The notes below the pieces were generated by a model, which made no database searches, was not told where the DNA came from, and saw only the letters and a list, made by a program, of their open reading frames with translations. Positions 32,801 through 41,294 of a DNA stretch of 64,000 nucleotides are shown in pieces. Position numbers and translations under genes: made by a program. The stretch is from Isotricha intestinalis (taxonomy: Eukaryota > Ciliophora > Litostomatea > Vestibuliferida > Isotrichidae). Where the stretch lies: assembly GCA_023807065.1 (NCBI GenBank), contig JAJJLU010003461.1:1-64000 (forward strand). Reading direction: 5' to 3'. Numbering within the stretch: position 1 is the stretch's first letter; each line of letters opens with the position of its first letter.

Positions 32801-35422
32801 TAATCTTGGAATTCCTCCTTTAACCATTATATTACATAATGAACTTTTTTGTTCTCCATAATTAATTAATGTTTTTATTATATCTCCTATTATTTCATCA
32901 TTTTCTATTAATTTCCTTAATAATGCTATATTCACATTTACTACTTTTTCACTTATATTTTCTTTACTTTCTAATAATATTCTATTTTCACATTCTATTA
33001 TAAATTTACTATCATTATTAAATGTTTTTAAAACTCTTTTTATATTTTCTGTGTCACTTGATTTTGATAAAAACATTAATAAAATATCAAATGATTTACT
33101 TGATAAAGAATATCTTTCTTTTGAAATTGATAGTTCATTTATTTTTTGACATAAAGCTAATTCAAAAGCTAATCTTTGAGAAGATGAATCAATAACATCT
33201 TTATAATTTGGATTTTTTTGATTTTGTTTATCTCTTTTATAAAATTCTATAAATTTAACTTCTCTTTCTATTAATTCTCCTAATGATGTTAAAATTTCTT
33301 CAGCACTTAAATCATAATATTCTTTTATATTTAATACAGAATAAATTGTTCTTAATGAATCTTCTAAATTTTTTTGGTTATCTTTTGTTGAAATATGAGG
33401 ATCAAATTTATCTGAATTGTCTCTAAATTTTTTCAATATATTTTTAAATTCTAAAGCATCAATTAATCTCTTTAATAAAACAGAACCTAAATCATTTATT
33501 TCATTTTCAATTTGAACATTTTTAGAATTATCTTTTAAATTAATTTGTTCACTCATAACATTAACAATACAATTAACATAATTAATTGAATGAGTAGGAT
33601 ATTTATTTGGATCATTATTTTTAATATAATTAGTAACATAATCAGGAGTTAAATACATATCTAATAATTTCATACTAATTAAACAAGGATATCTAAATTC
33701 TTTTTTCTTAACCATAAAATCACATATTTTAGGAATTAAATTTTCAATATATTTTTTTTTAAAAGATTCTTCTCTAGATAATAAATCATATATAACTTCA
33801 AGAGAATTAGATAAAGTTCCATTATGTTCACTATTAAAGAATAAATTTTCTAAATAAGGAAAAGCATTTTCAATAGCTTTAATTAAATCATTTGCTTGGG
33901 GAATTTTATCAGGATGATTAGATAATATAGAAGCATTTTTTAATAATCTACTAGCAATAAAATTGGGTGTTTCTTCCTTACCAAAATATTTATCTCCATT
34001 AACAATTATATTATTAATTATATATAATAATATATCAACATAATCTTTATCAACTTCAGAATAATCTTCTATAGATTGATATCTTTGTTCTAATATTTCA
34101 TTATATGAACAAAAATAAGAATCAAATATATTTAAAGCATCAGATTTTTCATCAGCAGCAATTAAAGTTTTTACATTTTCAAAGTTTTTTCTAACAGAAT
34201 TTTCAATTTCTTTAATCAAAGGTTCTTTTTCTTTTCCAAACTCAGTTTTTTTATCATAAATTTCAGGTTTCATTTCAAATAACCTATAAAAAATAATCAT
34301 AAAGTACTTGTTCATTAATAAATAAACATTAATAAAATCCTTATCTTTTCCATTTAAAGGAATTTTAGAAATTTCCATGAATAAATTTTCCATTAATTCA
34401 AAATTATCTTTTTCCAAAAGCATTTTTCCAATTTCATCTACTAACATAAAATTAGATACTAAAACTAAGCATTTATTAACATCTCCATATTTAACAGAAT
34501 CAATTCCTTTAGTTTTAATATCTTCATAATGTTGTTTAAGTAAATCTAATTGTTTTTTCATATCATCAGTAGTAGCAATTTTACTATAAATTTTAGAACA
34601 CATTTTTAATATATAATCATCACTTTCAAAATGATCTAATACATTACTTAAGCAATCTAATCCTCCTGCAGATTTAATAGCTTCTTTTCCACTATCATTT
34701 CTACATAAATTATCTAAAACTGCTAAACCACATAAAACAGCATTAGCATTTTTTTTTTCAGTACATTTATTTATATTTTGAATAATACTTTCAACTAATC
34801 TTTTAGTAATTATAAAATCCCTACCTGATTTTTGATTAGATATTTTTTTCAAAGTATCAAAGTTTAAATTTATCATTTCTAAATCATCAGGAAACATTTC
34901 ATCAGTTTTTTTCACTGTATCAGCTAAACCATCATCTAATAATTTTTGTACTAATTGAGGAATTTGAACTAATCCATTTAATATTCTAATATATGGAATA
35001 GTACTTTCTCCTTCTTTTTTAGCAACTAAAATTTCAATAACTGCTTTATGACCATCTTTATCAGCAAATAATTTAGCTAATTCTTGATCAATTGTATCAT
35101 AAATTGAAATTAATTTCCATATAATATCTCCTGCTTTTAAAACTATTTCATCATTATTTATATTTTTTAATGATATTGTATGAAGAATTCCTACTCCTTC
35201 TAATCTTATTATTATTGATGCATTTATTCTTATTTCTCTATTTGGTGGGGACACAAATCCTTCTAAACTATTTAATGTGTAGATTAAGAGTTTCACAAAT
35301 TTTGGATTGTCTTTTGCCGTTGTTAATACTGTTGATATTGTTTCTTCTTTTTGACGCATTGCTTTTAAACGTTGCTCTTTTATTGATGATAAGGGCTTTG
35401 CATTTGACTTTTTTGAACTCAT
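26804..35422 (-). CDS. Giant armadillo-repeat protein (2872 residues)
   Basis: A single uninterrupted frame of 8.6 kb, the largest gene here. It is an alpha-solenoid of many degenerate armadillo repeats from about residue 90 to 2640. Units carry the usual small-residue turn then hydrophobic helices, for example AVLCGLAVLDNLCRNDSGKEAI followed by GGLDCLSNVL, and KQKGGLVNVLEEL, and IMVKGGIPRLLLQIME. Several long coiled or charged spacers interrupt the solenoid. The last 200 residues are different: a basic, beta-containing segment with KIVIADINYEKGK and a final domain around LGSLPLL-like hydrophobics that I cannot name. No catalytic motif is seen. Proteins of this kind act as scaffolds; giant ARM proteins occur in ciliates and other flagellated protists, often linked to cilia. 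Despite its size no intron is needed. Confidence 0.75.
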   Translation of the reverse strand: MSSKKSNAKPLSSIKEQRLKAMRQKEETISTVLTTAKDNPKFVKLLIYTLNSLEGFVSPPNREIRINASIIIRLEGVGILHTISLKNINNDEIVLKAGDIIWKLISIYDTIDQELAKLFADKDGHKAVIEILVAKKEGESTIPYIRILNGLVQIPQLVQKLLDDGLADTVKKTDEMFPDDLEMINLNFDTLKKISNQKSGRDFIITKRLVESIIQNINKCTEKKNANAVLCGLAVLDNLCRNDSGKEAIKSAGGLDCLSNVLDHFESDDYILKMCSKIYSKIATTDDMKKQLDLLKQHYEDIKTKGIDSVKYGDVNKCLVLVSNFMLVDEIGKMLLEKDNFELMENLFMEISKIPLNGKDKDFINVYLLMNKYFMIIFYRLFEMKPEIYDKKTEFGKEKEPLIKEIENSVRKNFENVKTLIAADEKSDALNIFDSYFCSYNEILEQRYQSIEDYSEVDKDYVDILLYIINNIIVNGDKYFGKEETPNFIASRLLKNASILSNHPDKIPQANDLIKAIENAFPYLENLFFNSEHNGTLSNSLEVIYDLLSREESFKKKYIENLIPKICDFMVKKKEFRYPCLISMKLLDMYLTPDYVTNYIKNNDPNKYPTHSINYVNCIVNVMSEQINLKDNSKNVQIENEINDLGSVLLKRLIDALEFKNILKKFRDNSDKFDPHISTKDNQKNLEDSLRTIYSVLNIKEYYDLSAEEILTSLGELIEREVKFIEFYKRDKQNQKNPNYKDVIDSSSQRLAFELALCQKINELSISKERYSLSSKSFDILLMFLSKSSDTENIKRVLKTFNNDSKFIIECENRILLESKENISEKVVNVNIALLRKLIENDEIIGDIIKTLINYGEQKSSLCNIMVKGGIPRLLLQIMETTPNVENAELALELLKIITLSNKENLNMVANQNVLLKFFELRAKYSGNQKISENCDLIANEILKLPGQEQYAEEILKEAIGEFNENSKGDYKKDDTKNKLVNNLEVINTFSAGQKQVETLLKGDFPKNFESVLDKTLNDNEVNNINEKLLNNELEILQKMNSNENFDHNMVVSKLMNIIKTKNNYRDLLLESSQTFSNYLKDEEMYNKYIADKVDNEFIDTIFDISENYLDDEKVSKELNNILCYLCLRNEKFADYIKQKGGLVNVLEELKSNVNSNDKNSQQLKLNALKMLDSLCKDENGMNLFIKANGLDLINNIIKNELELYKDYKEDENDLYKTRETLDYIEKKKQDEEEENDFNDSYFIHCLRIIKNALDKGHKEFADEKQLKNILKISNAKYPDENLFKELTEIYLRDDINLPKEEKDLSNILKSSLSLKGKHRKDKEFNDTVDNLLNNKLLDKLNEKETYIPNVKNSMKENPNDNLQTTYLGQYVSQNENYEKSYLSMIDDLSKYTNEMTRKYSDKTKGKDDIDKGVIISLLQLNDYILKHKKEKALPANEIVQSFIFLGSNFYNGSGQKEFSVEFHKKFDSILEKLGKFDDNHNLTPYYLVYLSLINQKSRDILTNQHKALQDIHDYNNIKKVQDNLVDFALNDLNDFCENIDGEKIKITNPKELINLDIDVANDLSRIENISPENYNNKMNNLFRNIKAIIDHSDNKELLDNNENLYHKIFESIDLAKEKGYKGENGILEGLIHSISNKVENDAEVFEKTIKMISEDFKQDPPKEVDKNLSTLANLSKYSTAVKYILNDKELSNKLKDMYSKDDLPIEQRRDLSTIYSNICKNTYYVDNLISNEPETLKIIAKKVTLPNNIIKDEKNIDIPVNEVGTIADIVGDANNYKQVTSKNLISQQDLEKAIDNYKDVHPAISDKLKSIQKVVDSSKSNKKEEENYKIDAAILQNLKKRIESAFDEHINEVDKLNPNFNNDIKEEGKEGTQRDLNIIRKMTQAPKKNVVENTSSIKKRRLSIVSRHLFYDPNNNEISSPISIKNKNDLATALDSLLALIRLLYNTNKTTEDNSIKKQRQHLLLEGLKLLKMLSICPDNHKSILELGLLNFMERLSTEKENDFLIYIAALDILKNCTWSESAVLLLVDSPLLDNLIEEVLSLYEKPDEMIENDELRTCFLYDNINFSNVCKSQKGYEAIFKKIGLDKLISLGLKTGNVDFLSAILEMIISYLNNPDKPLKENQRNDIVTICERSLNLPDKNENLNSKTLKLIGLVYDDKTKEKINNLDLVQKINKEGDVYKDDPEFLNNSIYCLGTVSKDCKKYSDEVIDTKLLEKIIEEVMISEQNNDTVENLSILYKSLVENNEDNRKKMCKEEIFNNIIYFIDKYSKKIQPKKLQTVSSIIVQAPGIQIDEEEKVDELTYDEETIENRILLNLLSTLDLLTLDEGSVEYITKNKFMATVMDTIGKPSTDISIIKLSLHCLGNYFYKDTRDYWKHYEIEQLYEILKTLQKQYYSNSEVLTNINYIAGYILKGFDSKLYTQKYYLLVIDGLNCQDWNENLVKLTLEIMRDSLKQHEDIRNDVFDPSKQSLFNILRLYNNNAEIQGLCYDVLSIFAESHNIAFLIVNSDIMELIRDTLNNNDFNSDPEKRLKIRNSVLHLLNYLAYDEATSKKISYELMGDLLKELDNEEYSEDMDGISKLLGSLCNHYSCVEPFIQFNGLEIIKNVLKRHSEHKQLIMNCFNIIKAVSFSSDENRNKLKEMKYEETIKETMNNSKPEDKIIKFEGKIVIADINYEKGKRSDKNYIPPNDQELTRDKIVKYILKDLLTKGIKVGVVNPKGKVKDKIMKFSLDLMKVQCNKPLNSDNYNIPPKAKYTLEVPMISKIVKGHGTDVFAKKKGLFSKPPNPELCMSLIGSNEKDGTKSINLVLNKEQECDKLLTYCQLVTDYVKRNVGIKSDFKFDDINWIFEGNNEEKGSLPLLMSQLTVVNK

Positions 35423-35582
35423 TTTTTTTATATATATTAATCATTTTTTTATTTGGATTTTTATATTTTTTTCTCAGAGGATGTTGGAATTTTTAGATAT
35501 TATTTTTATATATTATTTTTTAAATTTTTTTTTATTTTTTTCTATTTATTTAATTAGTTTTTTTGTGTATATTTTTTATATG

Positions 35583-36050
35583 TTATACTATTGTAAATAT
35601 AAAAACATTTTTGTTTGATTCATCTATTTCTTTCTTTGATGTACCATAAAAAGAATAAAAATCTCTTGATTCATCTCTTGCTAAACATAAATAATAACCG
35701 TATAAAGCATCTTTAATATAGAATTGTTTATTATGAAGTTCTTCGATTTTCCATAAAGATTTTTTATTTTTTGATAAAATTACTTTTTTATTTAAATCAT
35801 AATATAAATACCATCCTTGCATTGAATAATCATTTGTTTCATAACTAATAGAATATAATCCTTTATATTCTTGAACAATATTCCATTTTTGTCCTTCTTT
35901 TAATTCTTTATGAAACATTACTTTATTATTATTTCCATCTATCATTTCTGTTTGAAATACTCTATGACTTGATAAATGATAATTTTTATTATTAAATTTT
36001 ACTGCTAATCTAATTGCAGGATTAAATTTTCTTGTTGAATAATTTTTCAT
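35583..36050 (-). CDS. Small beta-trefoil-like protein
   Basis: 155 residues from ATG 36050. The frame is open for 43 more codons, but those overlap the start of the divergent GTPase gene, and the first ATG after the gap gives a clean protein. Repeated strand patterns such as WNIVQEYKGLYSISYE, SMQGWYLYYD, LWKIEELHNKQFYIKDAL and YGYYLCLARD follow the W-x-I/x-G-x-Y-x-I/x-x-Y-L rhythm of ricin-type or fascin-type beta-trefoils, about one module per 40 residues. A lipid-, actin- or sugar-binding role is possible; the Q-x-W lectin motif is not evident. No signal peptide, so probably cytosolic. Confidence 0.45.
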   Translation of the reverse strand: MKNYSTRKFNPAIRLAVKFNNKNYHLSSHRVFQTEMIDGNNNKVMFHKELKEGQKWNIVQEYKGLYSISYETNDYSMQGWYLYYDLNKKVILSKNKKSLWKIEELHNKQFYIKDALYGYYLCLARDESRDFYSFYGTSKKEIDESNKNVFIFTIV

Positions 36051-36087
36051 TTTTTTATTAAAAAAATAATATTCATTTATTTTCAAA
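36051..36087. promoter_or_regulatory. Very short divergent promoter region
   Basis: Start codons of the trefoil-like gene (36050, minus) and the atypical GTPase (36088, or 36112) are only 37-61 bases apart. Whatever drives both must sit here or inside the coding sequence. This is inferred from spacing. Confidence 0.35.
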
Positions 36088-36837
36088 ATGAAAATAATTT
36101 TTATAATTTTTATGAATAAAATTATAAGAAATTCATTAAAAAGTAATAAGAAAACAATCCTTTCTAAATACATAAACAATAAAGATAATGAAGAAAAAAA
36201 TGATGTTAATGAAGAAAAAAAATATATAAATTTTTTTATGAAATTATTAATATTAGGTGATTCATTAGTAGGAAAAACAACATTAATATCAAGATTTGTA
36301 AAGTCTTATATTTCAAATAATCAAGAAAATAATTTTGGTAAATGTAAATTATCTTTTGAAAATAATACAAAAACAATTATTATAAATAATATAATATGTG
36401 AAATGCAAATATGGGAACCAAGTGTAAAAGAATATAATTCAATAACTAAACAATTTTACAGAGATTGTAATGGATGTATTTTATTATATGATATTACTAA
36501 TAAAGAATCTTTTTTAAATATAGAAAAAATATGGTTAAATGAAATAAAAGATAATTATAATAGTGATTTTCCTATTATTATTGTTGGGAATAAAAAAGAT
36601 TTAGAAAATAAAAGAGAAGTATCTTTTAATGAATTAGTTTCTTTTTGTCATAAAAATTATTTAGATTATTCTGAAGTTTCTTCTTTTATGAATTCTCAAG
36701 TTGATGAAATTTTTAATTTAATTGCACAAAAAATTATTGAAAATAATAATTTTATTGAAAAAGGAAATAAAGGAATTTCTTTAGATATAACATCATTTTA
36801 TAAAACAAATTATCGGAAATATAATTGTAATTGTTAA
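36088..36837 (+). CDS. Atypical Rab-like GTPase lacking the switch II DTAGQE
   Basis: 249 residues from ATG 36088 (ATG 36112 and an ATG at 36238, just before the G domain, are alternatives). P-loop GDSLVGKT (57-64) and NKKD (168-171) are intact, so guanine nucleotide binding is likely. The DTAGQE block is replaced by WEPSVK (109-114): the Mg-contacting Asp and catalytic Gln are gone. Switch I lacks the conserved Thr (NNFGKCKLSF). The G5 loop is weak (YSEVSSF). It ends in C-x-C (NCNC), a prenylation signal, and has a 50-residue N-terminal extension. It probably binds nucleotide without normal GTP hydrolysis, acting as a constitutive or scaffold GTPase. Confidence 0.75.
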   Translation: MKIIFIIFMNKIIRNSLKSNKKTILSKYINNKDNEEKNDVNEEKKYINFFMKLLILGDSLVGKTTLISRFVKSYISNNQENNFGKCKLSFENNTKTIIINNIICEMQIWEPSVKEYNSITKQFYRDCNGCILLYDITNKESFLNIEKIWLNEIKDNYNSDFPIIIVGNKKDLENKREVSFNELVSFCHKNYLDYSEVSSFMNSQVDEIFNLIAQKIIENNNFIEKGNKGISLDITSFYKTNYRKYNCNC

Positions 36838-37137
36838 CAAAAATTAATATCATTAAATTAATAATAAAGACAATTAATTTACATTATTTCAATTGTAATT
36901 TGAAGAAAATTTCGAAATCATATATTCGGAATTTTTAATTCTATTAGTTTAAGTAATGAAAAAAAATTTTAAATAAGCATTACTATAATCAATTAATAAT
37001 AACATTATTACATATTGAACAAGTAAAATATTATTTTTCTAATTATAAAATCTATTATAATAAATTTCATTTATTAATTAAAATATTTGATAATATTTAA
37101 AAATAATTGTGTTGAAGGATTTTTTAAAATAATATTA
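36838..37137. other. Convergent intergenic region, no gene seen
   Basis: 300 A/T-rich bases between two facing stop codons. No structure beyond homopolymer-like runs. Confidence 0.5.
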
Positions 37138-38238
37138 TTATAGGGGAAATCCGTTGTTGGAATCTTTGGATTTTTGACTTTCAGAATTTTTTTTTATGGA
37201 AGAGTCATTTGGACGAAAAAATTGAGTGGAATTAGAATTGAAATTTGAAAAATTAGGAGCTGCATTATTATCACCATTTTTTCTAGATAAATTATTTTCT
37301 AATTGATTTTTATCATTTGTAATTTCACCATTACAATAAGGACATTTTAAATTATTATTCAATTTTGGTGTCAAACATTGTTTATGAGTTGTAATTAATT
37401 CATTATTTGGAAATAATTCTTTTTGACAAATAAGACATTTTTTTCTAATTTTTTCAGAAGTAATTTCATGGTTTGAGAGTGTGATGTTATTTTTTTCATC
37501 CTCGTTATTTGTGTTATCGTTGTTATTATTTTTTTTTCTTTTTTTCAAATAAATATAAAATAAATAGAAAATACCAACTAAAGCAATTAAAACAAAAAGA
37601 ATAATAATAATAATTCTTAAAACACTATTTGTTTTTTTTCTTCCTTTATCATAATCTAATGTAATTTCAATTGGATTTGAAGTGTAATTTATAAAAGAAA
37701 ATAAATGAACATCAATATTATCAGCATTTGATATTTTATAATTTTCAAAAATATTTGTTCCAATTTCATAAATATGATGATAAACAAATTCATTTTCATA
37801 TAAATAAGTTATTCCCACTAAAGGAGTATTATTTCCTAATAATTTCCCCATTTTTATCTTTAATATTATATATTGATTTTCTTCTCTATTCCAATCTATA
37901 TGATATTTACAATATAAATTATCTTTTCCAAAACTTAAATTTACTTCAGGATATTCAACAACAATTTTTTTTTTCTTATTTTGAGGCTTTCCACAATATT
38001 TATTTTGCAATTCAATAGATTCATCATTAAAACATAAATTAAATTTATTCCACCATTCTTTGGAATATCGAATGTTAATATTAATTGATTCACACTTATT
38101 ATTATTCCATAAACAATTACATTCACTTAATGTAATATCACCACATGTTGAACAAGTAAAACAATTATCATATATTGAACAATCATTTAACGTATTTATT
38201 ATTTTTATAATTAAAAATAGGATTGAAACAAATTTCAT
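37138..38238 (-). CDS. Type I membrane protein: Cys-rich lumenal domain, TM, cytosolic zinc-binding tail
   Basis: 366 residues. A signal peptide (1-17, FVSILFLIIKIINTL) is followed by a Cys-rich module with about nine Cys in 40 residues (C-x5-C-x2-C-x2-C ... CNCLWNNNKC), similar to a PSI domain, then an N-glycosylation-rich beta region (NYTSN near 180). One transmembrane helix lies at about 207-230, with a Lys/Arg stop-transfer stretch. The cytosolic tail has CLICQKE ... HKQC ... CPYCNG, a four-ligand-pair zinc-binding unit like a minimal RING or zinc ribbon, then a Ser/Asn tail. It could be a receptor or a membrane ubiquitin ligase; ligand and substrate are unknown. Confidence 0.7.
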   Translation of the reverse strand: MKFVSILFLIIKIINTLNDCSIYDNCFTCSTCGDITLSECNCLWNNNKCESININIRYSKEWWNKFNLCFNDESIELQNKYCGKPQNKKKKIVVEYPEVNLSFGKDNLYCKYHIDWNREENQYIILKIKMGKLLGNNTPLVGITYLYENEFVYHHIYEIGTNIFENYKISNADNIDVHLFSFINYTSNPIEITLDYDKGRKKTNSVLRIIIIILFVLIALVGIFYLFYIYLKKRKKNNNNDNTNNEDEKNNITLSNHEITSEKIRKKCLICQKELFPNNELITTHKQCLTPKLNNNLKCPYCNGEITNDKNQLENNLSRKNGDNNAAPNFSNFNSNSTQFFRPNDSSIKKNSESQKSKDSNNGFPL

Positions 38239-38338
38239 TTCTTATTTTTAAATTAATAATGATTTAATAAAATATTAAAAAAAAGGAATTTATATTTTTT
38301 AAAAAAAAATTATTTTTTTTTTGTTTTTTTATCGTTTA

Positions 38339-39751
38339 ATGGATGATTTTGACTTGTTGAAAGGAGTTAAAAGAAGAGTTTTTACTCAGTTTCAAAAAGA
38401 TAGAAAGGAACTTGAAGATAAATATTGTTTATTAAAGGAAAAATTTTTATTGTTGGAAAATGAATTTAAAATTTATAAAAATATTGAAAATGAGTCTAAA
38501 ATTAGATTAGAAGAAATTTTAATTCATTATCAAGAAAGTAAATTGGAAAAAATAAATATTGAAAATAAATATACTGAAATTAAAAAAGAATATGATAATA
38601 TAATTAAAAATAAAATAAATTATGATGAAAGAATTAATGAGCTTATAGAATCAAATGAAAAATTGATTAATGAAAATAATAAATTAAAAGAAGAAAATGA
38701 AAATTTAAAAAATAAATTAAATTCTTTAGAAGAAAATAATATAATTAATTTAGAAAAAATAAAAAATTTAATTCAAAAAGAAAAAGAAGTTAAAGAAGAA
38801 AATGAAAAATTAAAAATTAACAATGAAGAATTAAAATTAAGTTTAAAAACATTAATAAATAATTATGAAAAAGGAATAAAATATAAAAATAATAATAATA
38901 ACATAAATAATAATTTTATAATTGCTTCATATAAAATAAATCAAGAAGATATAAATAAAGAAATCCAGATTTTAAATTATTGTTCATTAAATAAAGAAGA
39001 AATAGAAGAATCTTGTGAAATATATTTAAATAATAAAAAATTAAAATTTAATTTTAAATATAAATTTGTTAAAAAAGGAGAATATACTTTTAAATTTCTT
39101 TTCTCTAAATTATTAACAAATACAAGTTTTATGTTTTGTTCATGTTCTAAATTAACTTTTTTAGATTTATGTAATTTTAACACAAATAATGTTAAAGATA
39201 TGAATAATATGTTTTGTAATTGTTCTTCTTTATCTTCATTAAATTTATCAAATTTAATCACAGATAATGTAATAAATTTAAAAAGAATGTTTTTTAAATG
39301 TTCATCATTGTCATATTTAGATTTATCAAATTTAAATACAATTAATGTTAAAAATATGGAAGAATTATTTTCTTTTTGTTCTTCATTAACTTATATAAAT
39401 TTATCTAATTTAAATACTATGAATGTTATAAATATGGAAGATATGTTTTCTTATTGTTCTTCTTTAAATGAATTAGATTTATCTAATTTTTATACTAATA
39501 ATGTTACAAATATGAAAGGTATGTTTGCTAATTGTTATTCTTTGGAAAAATTAGATTTAAGTAATTTTATTACTTATAATGTTAAAAATATGTCTGCAAT
39601 GTTTTTTAATTGTTCTAATTTACAGTTTTTAGATATATCAAATTTTAATGTAAATAAAAATACTAATGTTAATTTATGTTTTAATGGGTTAAATATGTAT
39701 TTTAATATTATTACAAATGATAGAATTTTATTGAATTTACTTGAAAAGTAA
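38339..39751 (+). CDS. Coiled coil plus DUF285/BspA-type leucine-rich-repeat protein
   Basis: 470 residues from ATG 38339; the frame opens six codons earlier with TTG only. Residues about 5-195 are a long charged coiled coil. About 205-265 is a cap module: a CEIYLNNKKLKFNF segment, then YKFVKKGEYTFKFLFSKLL. From about 265 to 445 run about seven copies of a 24-residue repeat with MF-x2-C-S-S-L-x3-(D/N)-L-S-(N)-x4-(N)-V-x(N)M, the DUF285/BspA pattern first known from bacterial surface proteins. There is no signal peptide or membrane segment, so the protein appears cytosolic. The cap and repeats closely match those of the gene at 51986-54037, which carries a different N-terminus. Confidence 0.8.
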   Translation: MDDFDLLKGVKRRVFTQFQKDRKELEDKYCLLKEKFLLLENEFKIYKNIENESKIRLEEILIHYQESKLEKINIENKYTEIKKEYDNIIKNKINYDERINELIESNEKLINENNKLKEENENLKNKLNSLEENNIINLEKIKNLIQKEKEVKEENEKLKINNEELKLSLKTLINNYEKGIKYKNNNNNINNNFIIASYKINQEDINKEIQILNYCSLNKEEIEESCEIYLNNKKLKFNFKYKFVKKGEYTFKFLFSKLLTNTSFMFCSCSKLTFLDLCNFNTNNVKDMNNMFCNCSSLSSLNLSNLITDNVINLKRMFFKCSSLSYLDLSNLNTINVKNMEELFSFCSSLTYINLSNLNTMNVINMEDMFSYCSSLNELDLSNFYTNNVTNMKGMFANCYSLEKLDLSNFITYNVKNMSAMFFNCSNLQFLDISNFNVNKNTNVNLCFNGLNMYFNIITNDRILLNLLEK

Positions 39752-39938
39752 AAAATTATGTTTTTTTTATTAAATAGTTATTTTTGAATAATGATATATT
39801 ATTTATTAATTTATCTTTTAAAATAAATAAATTATTTTTTAAGTTTTGAATGATATAATCAAAAAAATAATTAATATTTAATTGTGTTTATTTAAAATAA
39901 TAATATTAAATAATAATCATAAATTTAAAATAGTAATT

Positions 39939-41294
39939 TTAAAATCCATTTTTTTTTTTTAAAAACTGAATCAAATTATAATCTATATTATTATTATAAT
40001 GCTCTTGATTATAATAAATTCTTTGAATATCATTAAAATTATTATAATTGAATCCCAAATTAAAATTAAAGTTATTCAAATTATTCATAATAGGAAAATA
40101 ATTATGATGATTAAAATTATGATTAAAAGAATGATTAAAATTTGGAAAATGATTATAGAAATTTCCATTATTTGAAAAATTATTAGTAAAAGTATTAAAG
40201 TTATTAAAAATATTATCTATGTTATTATTAATAATTATATTATTATTTTTTGTGAATTTTGAAAAAATAAAAAATAAACCATTTTCCTGATTTATATACT
40301 TCATAAAACAAAATTTACAAATCGTAATTGAATTTGGGTAATTTTGAAAATTAAAATTAAATTGATTGAAAATTAAAGCATTTTTTTTAAAGTTTTTTTC
40401 ATTATAAACAATAATATCATTATAACCAGAAAAACAATTTTTCAAACACTTTTGAAATTGATTATAATTTAAGAAAAATAATAAATCTTTATAATTATTA
40501 TAATAATTTTTATTACAAACAAAACAATTAAAATGAAAATTAAAAGGATAATTAAAATTTTGATAATTATCATCAAGATTAGTAAAATACATAATTTCTT
40601 TATTTTCTTTTTGAGGAATGTCTTTAATAAAAGAAAGATTATCTTTTAAATTATTTTGATTCTTAATAATTTCAAAATCTTTTTCATGAACAAAAGTATT
40701 GTTTTTATTGTATCTTATTTTCCCACATTCGGAACATTTACATTTATCATTACATATATAACATTGCCATCTATAATAATTATATATTTTTTTTTACCCT
40801 TTTTCACTAAACTTTTTTTTTAAATTTTCAAAATTGTTTCCCTATAAAAATTAAAAATAAATTTATATTATTATTTTTATAACTTACATATGATCTAATG
40901 CATCTTTCACAAAAGCTTTTTAAACAAAAATAATTTTTACATGTTAGCATATTTTTCTCATAATCTATTTTATTACATTGATGACAATTAATGCATTTTT
41001 CATTTAAGATATTTTTTATTTTTTCTAAATAAATAATTAAAATAATAAAAATATACTATTTTCTTTTTTTCTACTTTTATTATTTTGTTTTTTTTTTCCA
41101 TTTTCTTTTTTACTTTGTCTACTTCTTTTTTTATTTGAATTATTATTATTATTTGTTTCATTTGAAAAATTAAAACTTCTTAAAGAAGGAGGAGGAGAAA
41201 TTTCTTTTCTAAATTTATCCATATCTAATAATGATGGATCAAATTCTTCATCTTCTTCTTTTATATTAATTATCATTTTTCTATTGCCCTGCAT
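39939..41294 (-). CDS. CDCA7-type zinc-finger protein (zf-4CXXC_R1), four exons
   Basis: Exons, 5' to 3' on the minus strand: 41294-41057, 41024-40888, 40841-40798 and 40770-39939, giving 416 residues. Exon 1 is basic and disordered (KKRSRQSKKENGKKK, with an acidic EEDEEFDPS start). Exons 2-4 rebuild the CDCA7 finger: CHQC, then C-x4-FC-x2-C with SYG matching the family's R-Y-G, and WQC-x2-C-x3-C-x-CSEC like the W-x-C-P-x-C-x-G-x-C-N-C-S-x-C end. This domain in CDCA7 contacts hemimethylated DNA or nucleosomes and works with the HELLS remodeller. The rest of exon 4 is Asn/Phe-rich with two more CxxC pairs (CFVC, CKFC). Without splicing only two unrelated-looking fragments appear. Confidence 0.75.
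40771..40797 (-). other. Intron 3 (27 nt) of the CDCA7-like gene
   Basis: Begins GTAAAA and ends TATAG, phase 2. Removal puts Gly before the conserved WQC of the finger. It is the shortest supported intron in the window. Confidence 0.7.
40842..40887 (-). other. Intron 2 (46 nt) of the CDCA7-like gene
   Basis: Begins GTAAGT and ends TATAG, phase 0, directly after the RSY of the zinc finger. Removal joins RSY to GNN, restoring the family's Arg-Tyr-Gly step. Confidence 0.75.
41025..41056 (-). other. Intron 1 (32 nt) of the CDCA7-like gene
   Basis: Begins GTATAT and ends TTTAG; splits a Lys codon after its first base (phase 1). Contains a TAA in frame. Confidence 0.7.

Noticed and set aside
38339..39751. 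DUF285 repeats as bacterial contamination
   Set aside because: Base composition and codon use equal the flanking eukaryotic genes, and the second copy is fused to eukaryotic B-box and kinase-like domains.
41037..41294. An independent 85-residue basic protein
   Set aside because: It reads into a 32-nt intron; it is exon 1 of the CDCA7-like gene.
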